From positions 25,001 to 45,000 of the forward strand of contig SEYY01008382.1 in the NCBI GenBank assembly GCA_009176605.1: a stretch of DNA of 20,000 nucleotides, in the 5' to 3' direction. A model generated the notes under the pieces. That model made no database searches. It was not told the DNA's origin and saw nothing but the letters and a program-made list of their open reading frames with translations. Made by a program: the position numbers and the translations under genes. This document shows, piece after piece, positions 1-17,304 of this stretch. Source of the stretch: Armadillidium nasatum (taxonomy: Eukaryota > Arthropoda > Malacostraca > Isopoda > Armadillidiidae). Each line of letters starts with the position of its first letter. The first letter of the stretch is position 1.

Positions 1-105
1 CTGGCGCCAGTGCCAATGCCATTGCTAAAATCACTCTATCATGAGCCTTTTTTAAAGGATAATTTGGGAGGAAACTGGCTCCATGCTCTTTCCTGAACTT
101 ATTTG

Positions 106-205
106 AATCCCCTAAATCCGGCTAATTTCTAATTAATTAAGACAATCCCCTTAATCCGTTAATTACGAAACCTTATTAATGACAAATCCCATTAATTCTC
201 TAAGT
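106..205. repeat. Degenerate 38-40 bp tandem repeat, about 2.5 copies
   Basis: Units start at 106, 144 and 184, each opening with AATCCC(C) and closing with an AATTAA or TTAAT run followed by GAC. The first two units are 38 and 40 bp and align with a short gap. The third is partial. The copies are diverged, so the array is old. It has no coding content. Confidence 0.5.
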
Positions 206-393
206 TTGCCACTTTTCAGATCTTTTGACCTGTTTTCACAAGGCACGTGTCACCCTCCGTTTTGGCATTCCCATTCCCGTTCCCACACTCTTTCATGATA
301 TCTTGAAATTTCTAGCTTTATTATATTTCTTTCTAGCTTCAGAGATCGGAGATAGCTAGCACTGAGTGAAAGGCACTATTGTATGGTTACTCT

Positions 394-415
394 TTGCAAC
401 ATTGCAATGTTGCAA
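394..415. other. 22-bp perfect palindrome
   Basis: The sequence equals its own reverse complement over 22 bases, built from TTGCAACATTG and its mirror. The core ATTGCAAT resembles a C/EBP or bZIP dimer site. It could be a dimeric protein-binding site or chance in AT-rich DNA. Confidence 0.6.
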
Positions 416-1352
416 GATGCCATTGATGAACACACACACTCACCTGACACTGTGACATTTTGGCACTAGGGTAATCATAAAAATAGGACGACATCCATCC
501 ACCATCTTGGATGTGACCACAGGGCTTTTGCTATCATCATAAGTTTCGTGGGTTTCATTTACATCTTAAATTTTTCTTGATCATGTAGACTTCACCACCA
601 TCTTGGTTTTCCGTCATCTTGAAATTTTCCTGCCATATATTTAGTTCACATAGCACCATCTTTTGAGAGAAAATTTAACTCATAATATTCCCAAACCATG
701 ATGCGAACCTTAAACTATCGAGAAACCACGATTCAATACCTCGAACTTTGAGCTGAAATCCATGACGTTAACACTACACCACCAAACCAAGAGAATCATT
801 CCTTTGAAAGCATAATATATTTTTTCCTTTTACTTCACTCTTTTCTACTTTGTAATTTAGAATAATTTATTACTTCATCGATTATTAATTCATGCTTACG
901 TCATAGTTGAATTATCTATTGTTAAATAATATATTAAATAATGATTATATGGTCACTGTAATTACATAATAATTTTAACAATTATAAAATAACTGCTACC
1001 AAAAAATTTCATCTTATTATGAGAACGTCATCAGTTTCACATGGCTTTGAATCCCCCAGTCTTATTCTCAGCATAGCTTCTTGTACCAGCCCTAGCGTAT
1101 ACGTATCATCCCTAATCCTTTGCACTCACACCACGAGGACTCACTGTTCCCTCCCCTCACAGAGCCATTCATGAAAACCCTTGACCTCGTCTGAATACTA
1201 CAACATTTAACCACTATTCTTATGATTAACTTAAAATAACTCTTTAAAATAATGTTTTATTCTTCTTTTTCTCTGAGAACATGTCTAAAAGAAACTTATG
1301 AATGACGAATCGATGATGACATCCACGTACGTATCTGAAAACTTTGGGTGAG

Positions 1353-1787
<435 letters not shown>

Positions 1788-1793
1788 ATTTAT

Positions 1794-2132
1794 AATTTTC
1801 GTGAATTTTGGGGTTGCAAAGAAGACACATTCTTCTATTTAAAATTTAATATTTAACTCCATTCCATAAACTTCTGCTCCGTGAGGTATTTGAACTATAA
1901 GTGATGTGATTTTCGGTGAAAGAGGAGATGTAAAATATATCTCAAAAAAAGGGAGGGGAGAGGGGAAGAATTTTTACGATACCATATAAGGAGTTTTGTT
2001 TCAAAAATTTGATTCTAGAAAATTCTTTTAATTAACAAATTCTGATAAAGAAAGATTAGATTATTTTATTCTCTAAGTGAAATAGATGTGATTTATTTTC
2101 AAATTATATTAAATTAAAATTTAAAATTTAAT
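1794..2132. repeat. Direct repeat, left copy (339 bp)
   Basis: This segment recurs at 2890-3149 in the same orientation with high identity, for example the shared core CTTCTGCTCCGTGAGGTATT. The left copy carries about 79 extra bases around 1964-2043, absent from the right copy. Both copies contain a G-rich run (GGGAGGGG) and end in the same AAATTTAAAATTTAAT motif. The two copies bracket the 43-bp minisatellite. Reading them as the terminal repeats of a small non-autonomous element is possible. A segmental duplication with a deletion fits equally well. Confidence 0.85.
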
Positions 2133-2370
2133 AGAAAATTGGGGAGTGGTGAAAAAAAAGATGTATGTGAAATCTTTGAATTAGTAGTAATTTAATTTCT
2201 TACAGTAGTATTGTTTTCCTTTATTTAAATTGCCAGTTGTATTTTTAACGAGAGAAAAACAAAATGTGGATAGAGTTGAGTGGTGTGAGCCAATTTCTAA
2301 ATTTCCAAAAAATCCCTTTTATTAAGCACCGGTTGAGAACACTTAACAATTTCTGAAGAAGCTCTATTTA
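2133..2370. other. AT-rich spacer, no gene seen
   Basis: It lies between the left direct repeat and the 43-bp array. No coding potential is visible. The piece AGCCAATTTCTAAATTT near 2288 resembles AGTCAATTTTTAAATTT just after the AT array ending at 3237. The homology of the right copy may therefore resume on the far side of that array. Confidence 0.5.
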
Positions 2371-2684
2371 GTATTGTGTGAGGGCGTAAAAACTCCTAAG
2401 AATTCCCGAGGACGTTTTGTGTGAGTGCTTGATAGTTCCTAAGAATTCTTGAGACCGTTTTGTGAGGGTGCTTGATAACGCCTAAGAATTCCCGAGGAAG
2501 TTTTGTTAGAGTGCTTGATGGTTCCTAAGAATTCTTGAGACCGTTTTGTAAGACTGCTTGATAATGCCTAAGAACTCCCGAGGACCATTGTGATAACTTC
2601 CTAGAATTCCCGAGGAGATTTTGTGAGAGTTCTTGATAGCTCCTAAGAATTCTTGAGGCCGTTTTGTGAGAATGCTTGAATAAA
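2371..2684. repeat. 43-bp minisatellite, 7 units with alternating A/B types
   Basis: Units start with CCTAAGAATTC at 2395, 2438, 2481, 2524, 2567, 2600 and 2642. A partial unit precedes them. Most are 43 bp; the fifth is shortened to 33 and the sixth to 42. Two sub-types alternate: type A reads CCCGAGG after the EcoRI-like GAATTC, and type B reads CTTGAGACC or CTTGAGGCC. The order is A B A B A(short) A B, so the array grew as an 86-bp dimer. Each full unit also carries a GTTTTGTNAGNNTGCTTGAT block. It encodes nothing recognisable. It is not a CRISPR: units are contiguous, with no unique spacers. Confidence 0.9.
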
Positions 2685-2889
2685 GCTAAAAGAAAGAAAG
2701 ACAGGACTAGCCACTCGGCCTTGGCTAGATTTCTGGGAAAATGGCTTGTAAAAGTTACTTACGGGCAGCAGAGGCTTACTATGGAAGGAGTTTTTCTTGA
2801 AGTGAAGTGGACGGATCTAGGCATCTATTCTATTCTTGTTGTTGAAATGAGGAGCCAGGTTGCCAAGGTCGTCCATCTAACCCTTGAGT
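2685..2889. repeat. Dispersed repeat segment, copy 1
   Basis: The first 39 bases are identical to 4017-4055, and similarity continues patchily to the TGGCTTGTAA near 2743. An open frame of about 70 codons runs through it from a TTG on the plus strand. The frame matches no family I know and half of it is repeat, so I do not call it a gene. A 7-bp stem (CTAGCCA / TGGCTAG, 2707-2728) with an 8-base loop sits inside. On the minus strand the core GGCCGAGTGGCTAGTCC resembles the D-arm (A box) of tRNA-Ser or tRNA-Leu, but no B box follows. Confidence 0.7.
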
Positions 2890-3142
2890 AATTCTTCTGG
2901 TTTTTGGGGTTGTAAAGAAGACACATTCTTCAATTTAAAATTTAATATTCAACTCCATAACATAAACTTCTGCTCCGTGAGGTATTTGAACTACAGGTGA
3001 CGTGATTTTCGAAGAAAGAGGAGATGTAAAATATATCCCCCAAAAAAAGGGAGGGGGAGGGATAAAGAAAGATTAGATTATTTTATTCTTTAAGTGAAAT
3101 AAATGTGATTTATTTAAAGTTATATTAAATTAAAATTTAAAA

Positions 3143-3149
<7 letters not shown>
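2890..3149. repeat. Direct repeat, right copy (about 260 bp, internally deleted)
   Basis: Same orientation as 1794-2132, but lacking about 79 bp after the GGGAGGGGGAGGG run. The right end, AAATTTAAAATTTAAT, runs straight into an (AT)n array, whereas the left copy continues into AGAAAATTGGGG. A short match to its first bases (AATTCTACTGGTTTTTG) also appears at 4509-4525, just after another AT array. Confidence 0.85.

Positions 3150-3237
<88 letters not shown>
3147..3237. repeat. (AT)n microsatellite array 2
   Basis: About 90 bp, uninterrupted. It begins exactly at the end of the right direct-repeat copy. Confidence 0.98.
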
Positions 3238-3857
<620 letters not shown>

Positions 3858-3898
3858 GGGCATAAAAAAAATGTAAAATATATCAATAAATAAGTAAA

Positions 3899-4014
<116 letters not shown>

Positions 4015-4016
4015 GA

Positions 4017-4080
4017 GCTAAAAGAAAGAAAGACAGGACTAGCCACTCGGCCTTGTGATTTCTCTGCCAATGGCTTGTAA
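4017..4080. repeat. Dispersed repeat segment, copy 2
   Basis: Bases 4017-4055 are identical to 2685-2723 over 39 bases. Similarity continues through TGATTTCTCTGCCAATGGCTTGTAA after a small indel. Here the left flank is an AT array instead of the 43-bp minisatellite, so the two copies differ exactly at the segment boundary. The same minus-strand tRNA-Ser/Leu A-box resemblance is present. Confidence 0.8.
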
Positions 4081-4459
<379 letters not shown>

Positions 4460-4637
4460 TTCTCTGGTCAACATTGACTTATCAAATAATTGTCGAAATT
4501 TAAACGAAAAATTCTACTGGTTTTTGCATTCAAAAACTGATAGATTTGTGTGTTCATTTTTTGAACGAAAAAAAAACGGTATTTTTGCGCTCTCATTCTG
4601 AACGCACACTCACCATTCATTTCTTAAGAGTATAGAG

Positions 4638-4808
4638 TCAGTTTCTCCATTCTTTTTCTTTTTCTCAGTTTCTCTCTTCCTTTTCTTTTTCTCAGTCTCT
4701 CCATTTCTTTTCTTTTTCTCAGTTTCTCTATTCCTTTCCTTTTTCTCAGTTTCTCCATTTCTTTTCTTTTTTTAACATCAGTTTCCTTATTTATCTTTTT
4801 CTTTTCCC
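4638..4808. repeat. 27-bp polypyrimidine minisatellite, about 6 units
   Basis: Units start with TCAGTTTCTC or TCAGTCTCTC at 4638, 4665, 4692, 4719 and 4746, with a looser copy at 4778. The consensus is TCAGTTTCTC followed by a C/T run ending CTTTTTC. Apart from one or two purines per unit it is entirely pyrimidine on the plus strand. Such tracts can form triplex (H-DNA). Alternate units differ at the centre (CCATT versus TCTTCC or TATTCC), which hints at a 54-bp higher-order period. Confidence 0.85.
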
Positions 4809-4920
4809 TTGTGCAAACATTTATGAAATATTTTTTGTCAATTAGATATCTTTTTTTATTTTTTTATTTTGCAATCCCATTTTATATTCATAAATGGCCA
4901 ATTACTTCTATTGCTTTCTC

Positions 4921-5750
<830 letters not shown>

Positions 5751-5988
5751 GATTCATGTATTTTATCGCAATCCAATAATCATTTATATTTTGAGATTAA
5801 TTTCAAAGGAATTCGAAAAGAAAATCGTCAACATTTAAAACTCGTTTTATTGTTATTAAAATTTGTAAGAGTTGTCAAATAACAAATGACTAGCAATTTT
5901 CATTAAAAAAAAAAAAATTAATTCTTTTCCCTAATAATCACTTTAGCAATATGTAATAAAATTTTGTGGTTGTTTTCATTTCTCTGTT

Positions 5989-6399
<411 letters not shown>

Positions 6400-7745
6400 T
6401 AAAATTTTAGGATCTTTTTATGGTTTTGAATTTCGCAGAAAGATCGAAAATGAAGTTTTTAATTAAAAGAAATTGCAGTATCAGTATAAATGTGTTAGAG
6501 GGAATTTGTAAGAGGAGGAATAGCTCCGAAATGGTTTGGTGTGCAATTAAAGGACAAAGGTTTGAACGAAGAGTTCAGTTTTAGCAGAAAGATAAACGCC
6601 AATTGTGCTGTCAGAAGATGCAAGATTAGAGAAAGAGAATTAATCAAAGTAGAGTTGACATTTTTTTTTTTTTTTTTTTTTTTTGCAATATGGCAGGAAG
6701 AGAGTGAGTAAGAGGAACCAGAAAGATTATTACATTTTCATCGGAGAAGAGAGTTTGTCATGCTAGGCAAAATTTATTTTGAAAGATTCTGGGATGAAAT
6801 TTTAACCACATGAATACCTGCAGCTTGAACAAGACGGTAAGAAAAGAAGGAAGGATACCTACGGAGAATTGAAAGAATATGAAAAAAGTTAAACCAAGGT
6901 TGGTTATGTTAGTGGAATATGAAGAACATGAAATATTTTTATTTTTACTTTTCACCAGAGAAAATCACCTCGGTTATGAATTCTTTGCAATACGATGGTC
7001 TGTGCTATCCTAGATGATAATTCTAACGTAAACCAAAGAGATGCAGTTGCAAGGCTGAACATTTTGAGGCACTGAAATACCAAAAACTTTAATCCTGTAG
7101 CATTGGTCATTCACACAGAAAACATAAAATAATAGAAAAGGATTCAGAGATAAGAAGATGAATGGAAGAATCCAGAAATGGAAAGGGACGAACAATAAAA
7201 AGAAAAGGACACGAAGTGAAGAAAAGTTCTAGAGGGCTGAGTTCAACTCCACGTCTATCATGTTTTTGAGTAACGAGGTGCACCATCTTTCAATGTTATT
7301 TTGGATAGAGAAAAACAAGATAAATTCACCAAGTGTATCTTTTAAACTAGAAGAAAGCCATTGGTGTAGTGAATATTGAAATCACCTAAAATGATGATAT
7401 CAGAGCAAAGAGAGAATGTTCACTATTTTGGAGATTAGATAAACGAAGAATTTAGATTATTCAACAGTTAGGAAATAAATAAACATAAAAATTAACTTAG
7501 ACGTAGATATGCCAGAAAACCTAAGTCACAAGCTGGAAAATTAGTAAGATTTCACTTACAGGATAACAAACATCATCAACAAACACAAATGCAGTACAAC
7601 TGACTTTGGCTGAAAGAAGAAGGATTTGCTGTCAAAACACTCAATCATCTGAGTTTTAATTCAAGAACAAGAGTTATGGCCAGAAGAGAACCAACTATCA
7701 AGATATGGTGGGATAAGGCTGATGAGAAGCCACTCTTTCAACCAT
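6400..7745 (-). pseudogene. Non-LTR retrotransposon ORF2, endonuclease and linker, decayed
   Basis: Read on the minus strand in shifting frames, this matches the N-terminal half of ORF2 of a non-LTR retrotransposon family I know from decapod genomes. The APE-like endonuclease nicks target DNA to prime reverse transcription. The clearest piece is DIIILGDFNIHY at about 7370-7400, which keeps the catalytic GDFN motif. Upstream, near 7410-7500, FVYLISKIVNILSL fits the strand before it. Downstream pieces are DTLGEF (about 7330), LELFFTS and SSIHLLIS (about 7147-7240), where the catalytic SDH has become SIH. Linker pieces follow: FITEVIFSG (6970-6988), QPWFN (6888-6905) and AKTELFVQTF (6555-6590). 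Numerous frameshifts and stops, and a T24 run at 6661-6684, show it is dead. The reverse transcriptase that should follow is missing at the left end. Identification rests on remembered family similarity, not a search. Confidence 0.78.
6661..6684. repeat. T24 homopolymer
   Basis: A pure run of 24 T inside the decayed retroelement (poly-A in its reading direction). It may be slippage or the poly-A end of a small insertion. No flanking target duplication is obvious. Confidence 0.9.
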
Positions 7746-8152
<407 letters not shown>

Positions 8153-8158
8153 GTAATT

Positions 8159-8172
8159 GTGTGTGTGTGTGT
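8159..8172. repeat. (GT)7 microsatellite
   Basis: Fourteen bases of GT just right of an AT array. The same AT-then-GT order occurs at 14332-14582, consistent with point mutation and slippage from an AT array edge. Confidence 0.9.
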
Positions 8173-8849
<677 letters not shown>

Positions 8850-8965
8850 GAATCTTCGACTTCTCATAACTTCGTAATACAAACATGCTCATGATTCCAT
8901 AAATATTACTTAAGAGTTTTAGACTTTGCAGAATCTTAGCTGGTCCTTTAAACCTTTTATGCGGT

Positions 8966-9345
<380 letters not shown>

Positions 9346-9353
9346 TTGGGTAA

Positions 9354-9383
9354 TTGAGCTTAAGTTGCAGAAACTAAGCTCAA
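9354..9383. other. 12-bp hairpin with one bulge
   Basis: TTGAGCTTA at 9354 pairs with TAAGCTCAA ending at 9383. After a single bulged A the stem extends by GTT/AAC, leaving loop GCAGA. It sits between an AT array and a SINE head, with no known partner. Confidence 0.6.
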
Positions 9384-9459
9384 GTTGTGGTCGGGGAAAT
9401 ATTGAAGGGACTTTTCACTAGGCGAGATATGTCAGTAGAAGTTCTGGATTATTTCCTTT

Positions 9460-10392
<933 letters not shown>

Positions 10393-10397
10393 GAAAA

Positions 10398-10480
10398 TTT
10401 TCTCACTCTAGGATTCGAAGGCATTGACAAGAGTGTCAACACTATACAGTGGCTCTACTACCGAGCTATGCCGCCTCTCC
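10398..10480 (-). mobile_element. tRNA-derived SINE head, copy 1 (minus strand)
   Basis: On the minus strand the D-arm TAGCTCGGTAGTAGAGC (10452-10468) is a near-perfect tRNA A box with a paired GCTC/GAGC stem. CCTTCGAATCC (10411-10421) is a B box. Acceptor and T stems do not pair, so this is a tRNA-derived retroposon or pseudogene, not a working tRNA. The 5' leader AGAGGCGGC and 3' GAATCCTAGNGTGAGAAAATTTT are shared with the copy at 10705-10795, which defines one family. The 3' end passes through TCTATTTT into (AT)n. Confidence 0.75.
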
Positions 10481-10489
10481 TAAAGAGAA

Positions 10490-10537
10490 GCCACAGTAAA
10501 ACAGTTTTCAAGCTCTTATGCTTCGAATCACTGTGGC
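10490..10537. other. 8-bp inverted repeat flanking the SINE copies
   Basis: GCCACAGT at 10490-10497 and ACTGTGGC at 10530-10537 are exact inverses, with a nested AAAAC/GTTTT pair in the loop. It lies immediately 5' of SINE copy 1 and could be part of a SINE-associated structure. Confidence 0.5.
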
Positions 10538-10700
10538 AATTCGGTACTTATTAGAATCCATTGGAGGGTGCTTGGAGCCCGTACTGGGGCTACTGGGCAT
10601 TACGCTGGAGTGTATCTGGATTACAGGAGAAACAATCAAGGTCAAGCAGTGACAACATGGGCACAACAACTGCTGAGACGAAATAAGTAATATAAGACAA
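10538..10700 (-). other. Probable SINE body between two tRNA-like heads
   Basis: This stretch is less AT-rich than its surroundings and follows the head of copy 2 on the minus strand. It probably represents that SINE's non-tRNA body. A plausible open frame exists on the minus strand but has no recognisable motif. Confidence 0.35.
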
Positions 10701-10704
10701 AAAT

Positions 10705-10795
10705 TTTCCGCACGCCAGAATTCGAAACCACTGGTAACAACTTCGCCTTTAGACAATGTACAGATATCTTTACCAACCAGCTACGCCGCCTCTCT
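10705..10795 (-). mobile_element. tRNA-derived SINE head, copy 2 (minus strand)
   Basis: On the minus strand TAGCTGGTTGGTAAAG (10768-10783) is the A box and GGTTTCGAATTC (10718-10729) the B box. Compared with copy 1 it has the same AGAGGCGGC(G/A)TAGCT start and the same GAATTCTGGCGTG / GAAAATTTT downstream. The distance between boxes is longer, so the anticodon/variable region differs. An AT array sits on its 5' side at 10807. Confidence 0.7.
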
Positions 10796-10806
10796 ATGAT
10801 CACTAA

Positions 10807-10822
10807 ATATATATATATATAC

Positions 10823-10899
<77 letters not shown>
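10807..10899. repeat. (AT)n microsatellite array 14
   Basis: About 93 bp with a C near 10822 and an AATA break near 10825. Confidence 0.97.
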
Positions 10900-10905
<6 letters not shown>

Positions 10906-11071
10906 AAAGAATTTTTAAATTAGGTTAGTTTAAAAATGTTTAAAAATATTCCTAAACAAAGAATACATCATCATTTACAGTTTCGTCAGTTTGAGAAATC
11001 TTAAAAATAGTTGATTTTCGCTTCACCTTTAATGATTAATTTTAATAGTTAAACCTATTTTCCTTTAGGTT

Positions 11072-11647
<576 letters not shown>

Positions 11648-12640
11648 TCTCTCAGTTATTTAATTATTTAGTTAGGAGTTTTAGCGAATAGATAAATTTT
11701 ATTTATTTGTACTTTTATTTTAGCTTCCCTTTAGTTAAGTCAGAAATATGTTTATAAGAAAAGTTATATATTATTTTTAATATGATAAAACGTTGTAATA
11801 ATAATTTCTTAAAGAGTTTGCATAACATTTATTAAGTTTAGTTTTAATAACAAGGCATTCTAATATTTAGCAGTAAAAGATTTTCGCTAATAGAGAAAAA
11901 TCAACATTTTATTATATTAGTACTTTATATTATATGTTTGTATTTATGTTTGTCTTTTTATTTTATACAATGTTATAAATAGTCTTCATTTTCATATTCG
12001 CATCTGCACATAATAAATTATTGAAATCGTAGATAAAGCAATTAAGATTCCTTTTTTAAGAGAAGTGTTAAAAAATATTTTTGTCTAGTTTTATTTTTTT
12101 TTTTTATACTCAGCACCATATCCCGCATGAAGCAGGGTGGTGTCGGTATATAATACAAATTTTATTGAAGGTTTCTTTAGTGTTGATTTATTTATATAAA
12201 CCTTATATATATTTGCATATATTTATGTTTAATTATATTTAATATTATTTTTAATCTATTGTAGGACATAACTTTGCTTTATTTATTAATAAGAAGATTT
12301 GAAAGAGTAAAAATATCCTCATTTGGCTATAACACAATGTGTGCGAATGAAGAAATTTTCGAACGTTCTAAAACGTTTACTTTGCGAGTAAAAAAATATT
12401 TAAAAGTGATTTATCTAATTATATCTTTGTGATCAAATAGTTTCTGATTGCCAAACTTTAATAAATTTTGTGTTATAATGTAATGTAAATAATGTAATAC
12501 AATTGAGTTAGATTTCTAACTTTATATTTTATTATATTAATGTTTATTCATGTAAAAAGTGCTTTAAGAATATTTTAGTTAGCCTTTAATAAAGAAGAAA
12601 AGAGTAACTTTATAAGAAATGTTTGTAATTAATTTTCGTG
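11648..12640. other. Very AT-rich region, no gene seen
   Basis: Nearly 1 kb with frequent stops in all frames. One local GC-richer spot at 12110-12150 can fold: CACCA...CCC with GGGTGGTG around GCATGAAGCA. No RNA gene or element is recognised. Confidence 0.6.
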
Positions 12641-12762
12641 AACATTAAGAATGAAGAGGATCCAGCTTTTATCATTTCTCCAACAAGATGATCTTTAAAA
12701 GACGATTGACGAATATCTTTGGTCAAATTTATACAACGAGGATTACCTGGTAATGGGTAACG

Positions 12763-12784
12763 ATTTGTCTGGCAATAGACAAAT
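12763..12784. other. 8-bp hairpin, loop GGCAAT
   Basis: ATTTGTCT and AGACAAAT are exact inverses around loop GGCAAT. The same loop with a different stem recurs at 13024-13039. Confidence 0.7.
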
Positions 12785-13023
12785 AAACTGACTGGAGTAG
12801 TCTGGCTGTAGGAGAATAAGACCTTTTCTTAGATGGTAATGTCTTAAGAGAGTCTTGCTGGAGTAGCATTTCTCTTAGGTTTTACTAGGATTGGATGACA
12901 ATATTCTTTCAGCTCCTGTAGCAGGTGCAAGTTAATTTGCTCCTTCATTAGTACATAAATTGTACTTTAAGGTCTAATACATTTAGCCTTCTAAAGTTCT
13001 ACAGGAATATTTTTTTTGTAAAA

Positions 13024-13039
13024 GATCTGGCAATAGATC
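13024..13039. other. 5-bp hairpin, loop GGCAAT
   Basis: GATCT and AGATC are exact inverses around the same GGCAAT loop as at 12771-12776, with the stem bases changed but pairing kept. Confidence 0.65.
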
Positions 13040-13312
13040 GACAAGAGTACATGGAAATGTGTTCACTCTTAAGGTGTTGCATGGTAATGTGCTTCACATG
13101 TAATTAAATGAAATAGAATCCATTACGCTATAAAATCCGAGAAGCCTTATAATTCACGCTACCAATATACTAATATACAAGCATACTAATATCATTATTT
13201 TTGTATTAATGTTTCTATATTTATTAATTCTAAGATTGAGATAGTGTTTATTTGCCACGCTATTAAGTCTAATAAAACCTTTATCTTTGACAACAACATC
13301 GGGTCAGAGGGA

Positions 13313-13316
<4 letters not shown>

Positions 13317-13384
<68 letters not shown>
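13317..13384. repeat. (AT)n microsatellite array 16
   Basis: About 68 bp, pure, the shortest of the main arrays. Confidence 0.97.
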
Positions 13385-15464
<2,080 letters not shown>

Positions 15465-15469
15465 ACTTT

Positions 15470-15827
<358 letters not shown>

Positions 15828-15889
15828 CTTAAAAATGCAAAGATTAGCCTTCGGCTTACTATTACTCGTCAGTACTTTTTAAACATCAT

Positions 15890-17304
<1,415 letters not shown>

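Larger units (their letters stand above)
12641..13316. other. Unclassified region with twin hairpins, no gene
   Basis: Composition is more mixed than the flank. Short motifs recur: TGGTAATG near 12749, 12833 and 13082, and TCTGGCAATAGA near 12768 and 13026. This looks like a diverged dispersed repeat. No protein similarity is recognised. Confidence 0.4.

Noticed and set aside
1..10. 10-bp palindrome CTGGCGCCAG at the window start
   Set aside because: Short palindromes of this size occur by chance, and the left context is missing.
2371..2684. CRISPR array
   Set aside because: The repeats are contiguous 43-bp units with no unique spacers, in a eukaryotic setting with no cas genes.
2676..2891. 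71-codon plus-strand open frame starting at a TTG
   Set aside because: It begins inside the minisatellite and runs through the dispersed repeat segment. No motif is recognisable and no ATG context or splice structure supports it.
6758..7195. Two minus-strand open frames of 60-65 codons
   Set aside because: They lie in frames other than those carrying the retroelement similarity and are by-products of its decay.
10398..10795. Functional tRNA genes on the minus strand
   Set aside because: A and B boxes are good, but acceptor and T stems do not pair and two similar copies share non-tRNA flanks, which fits SINE heads better.
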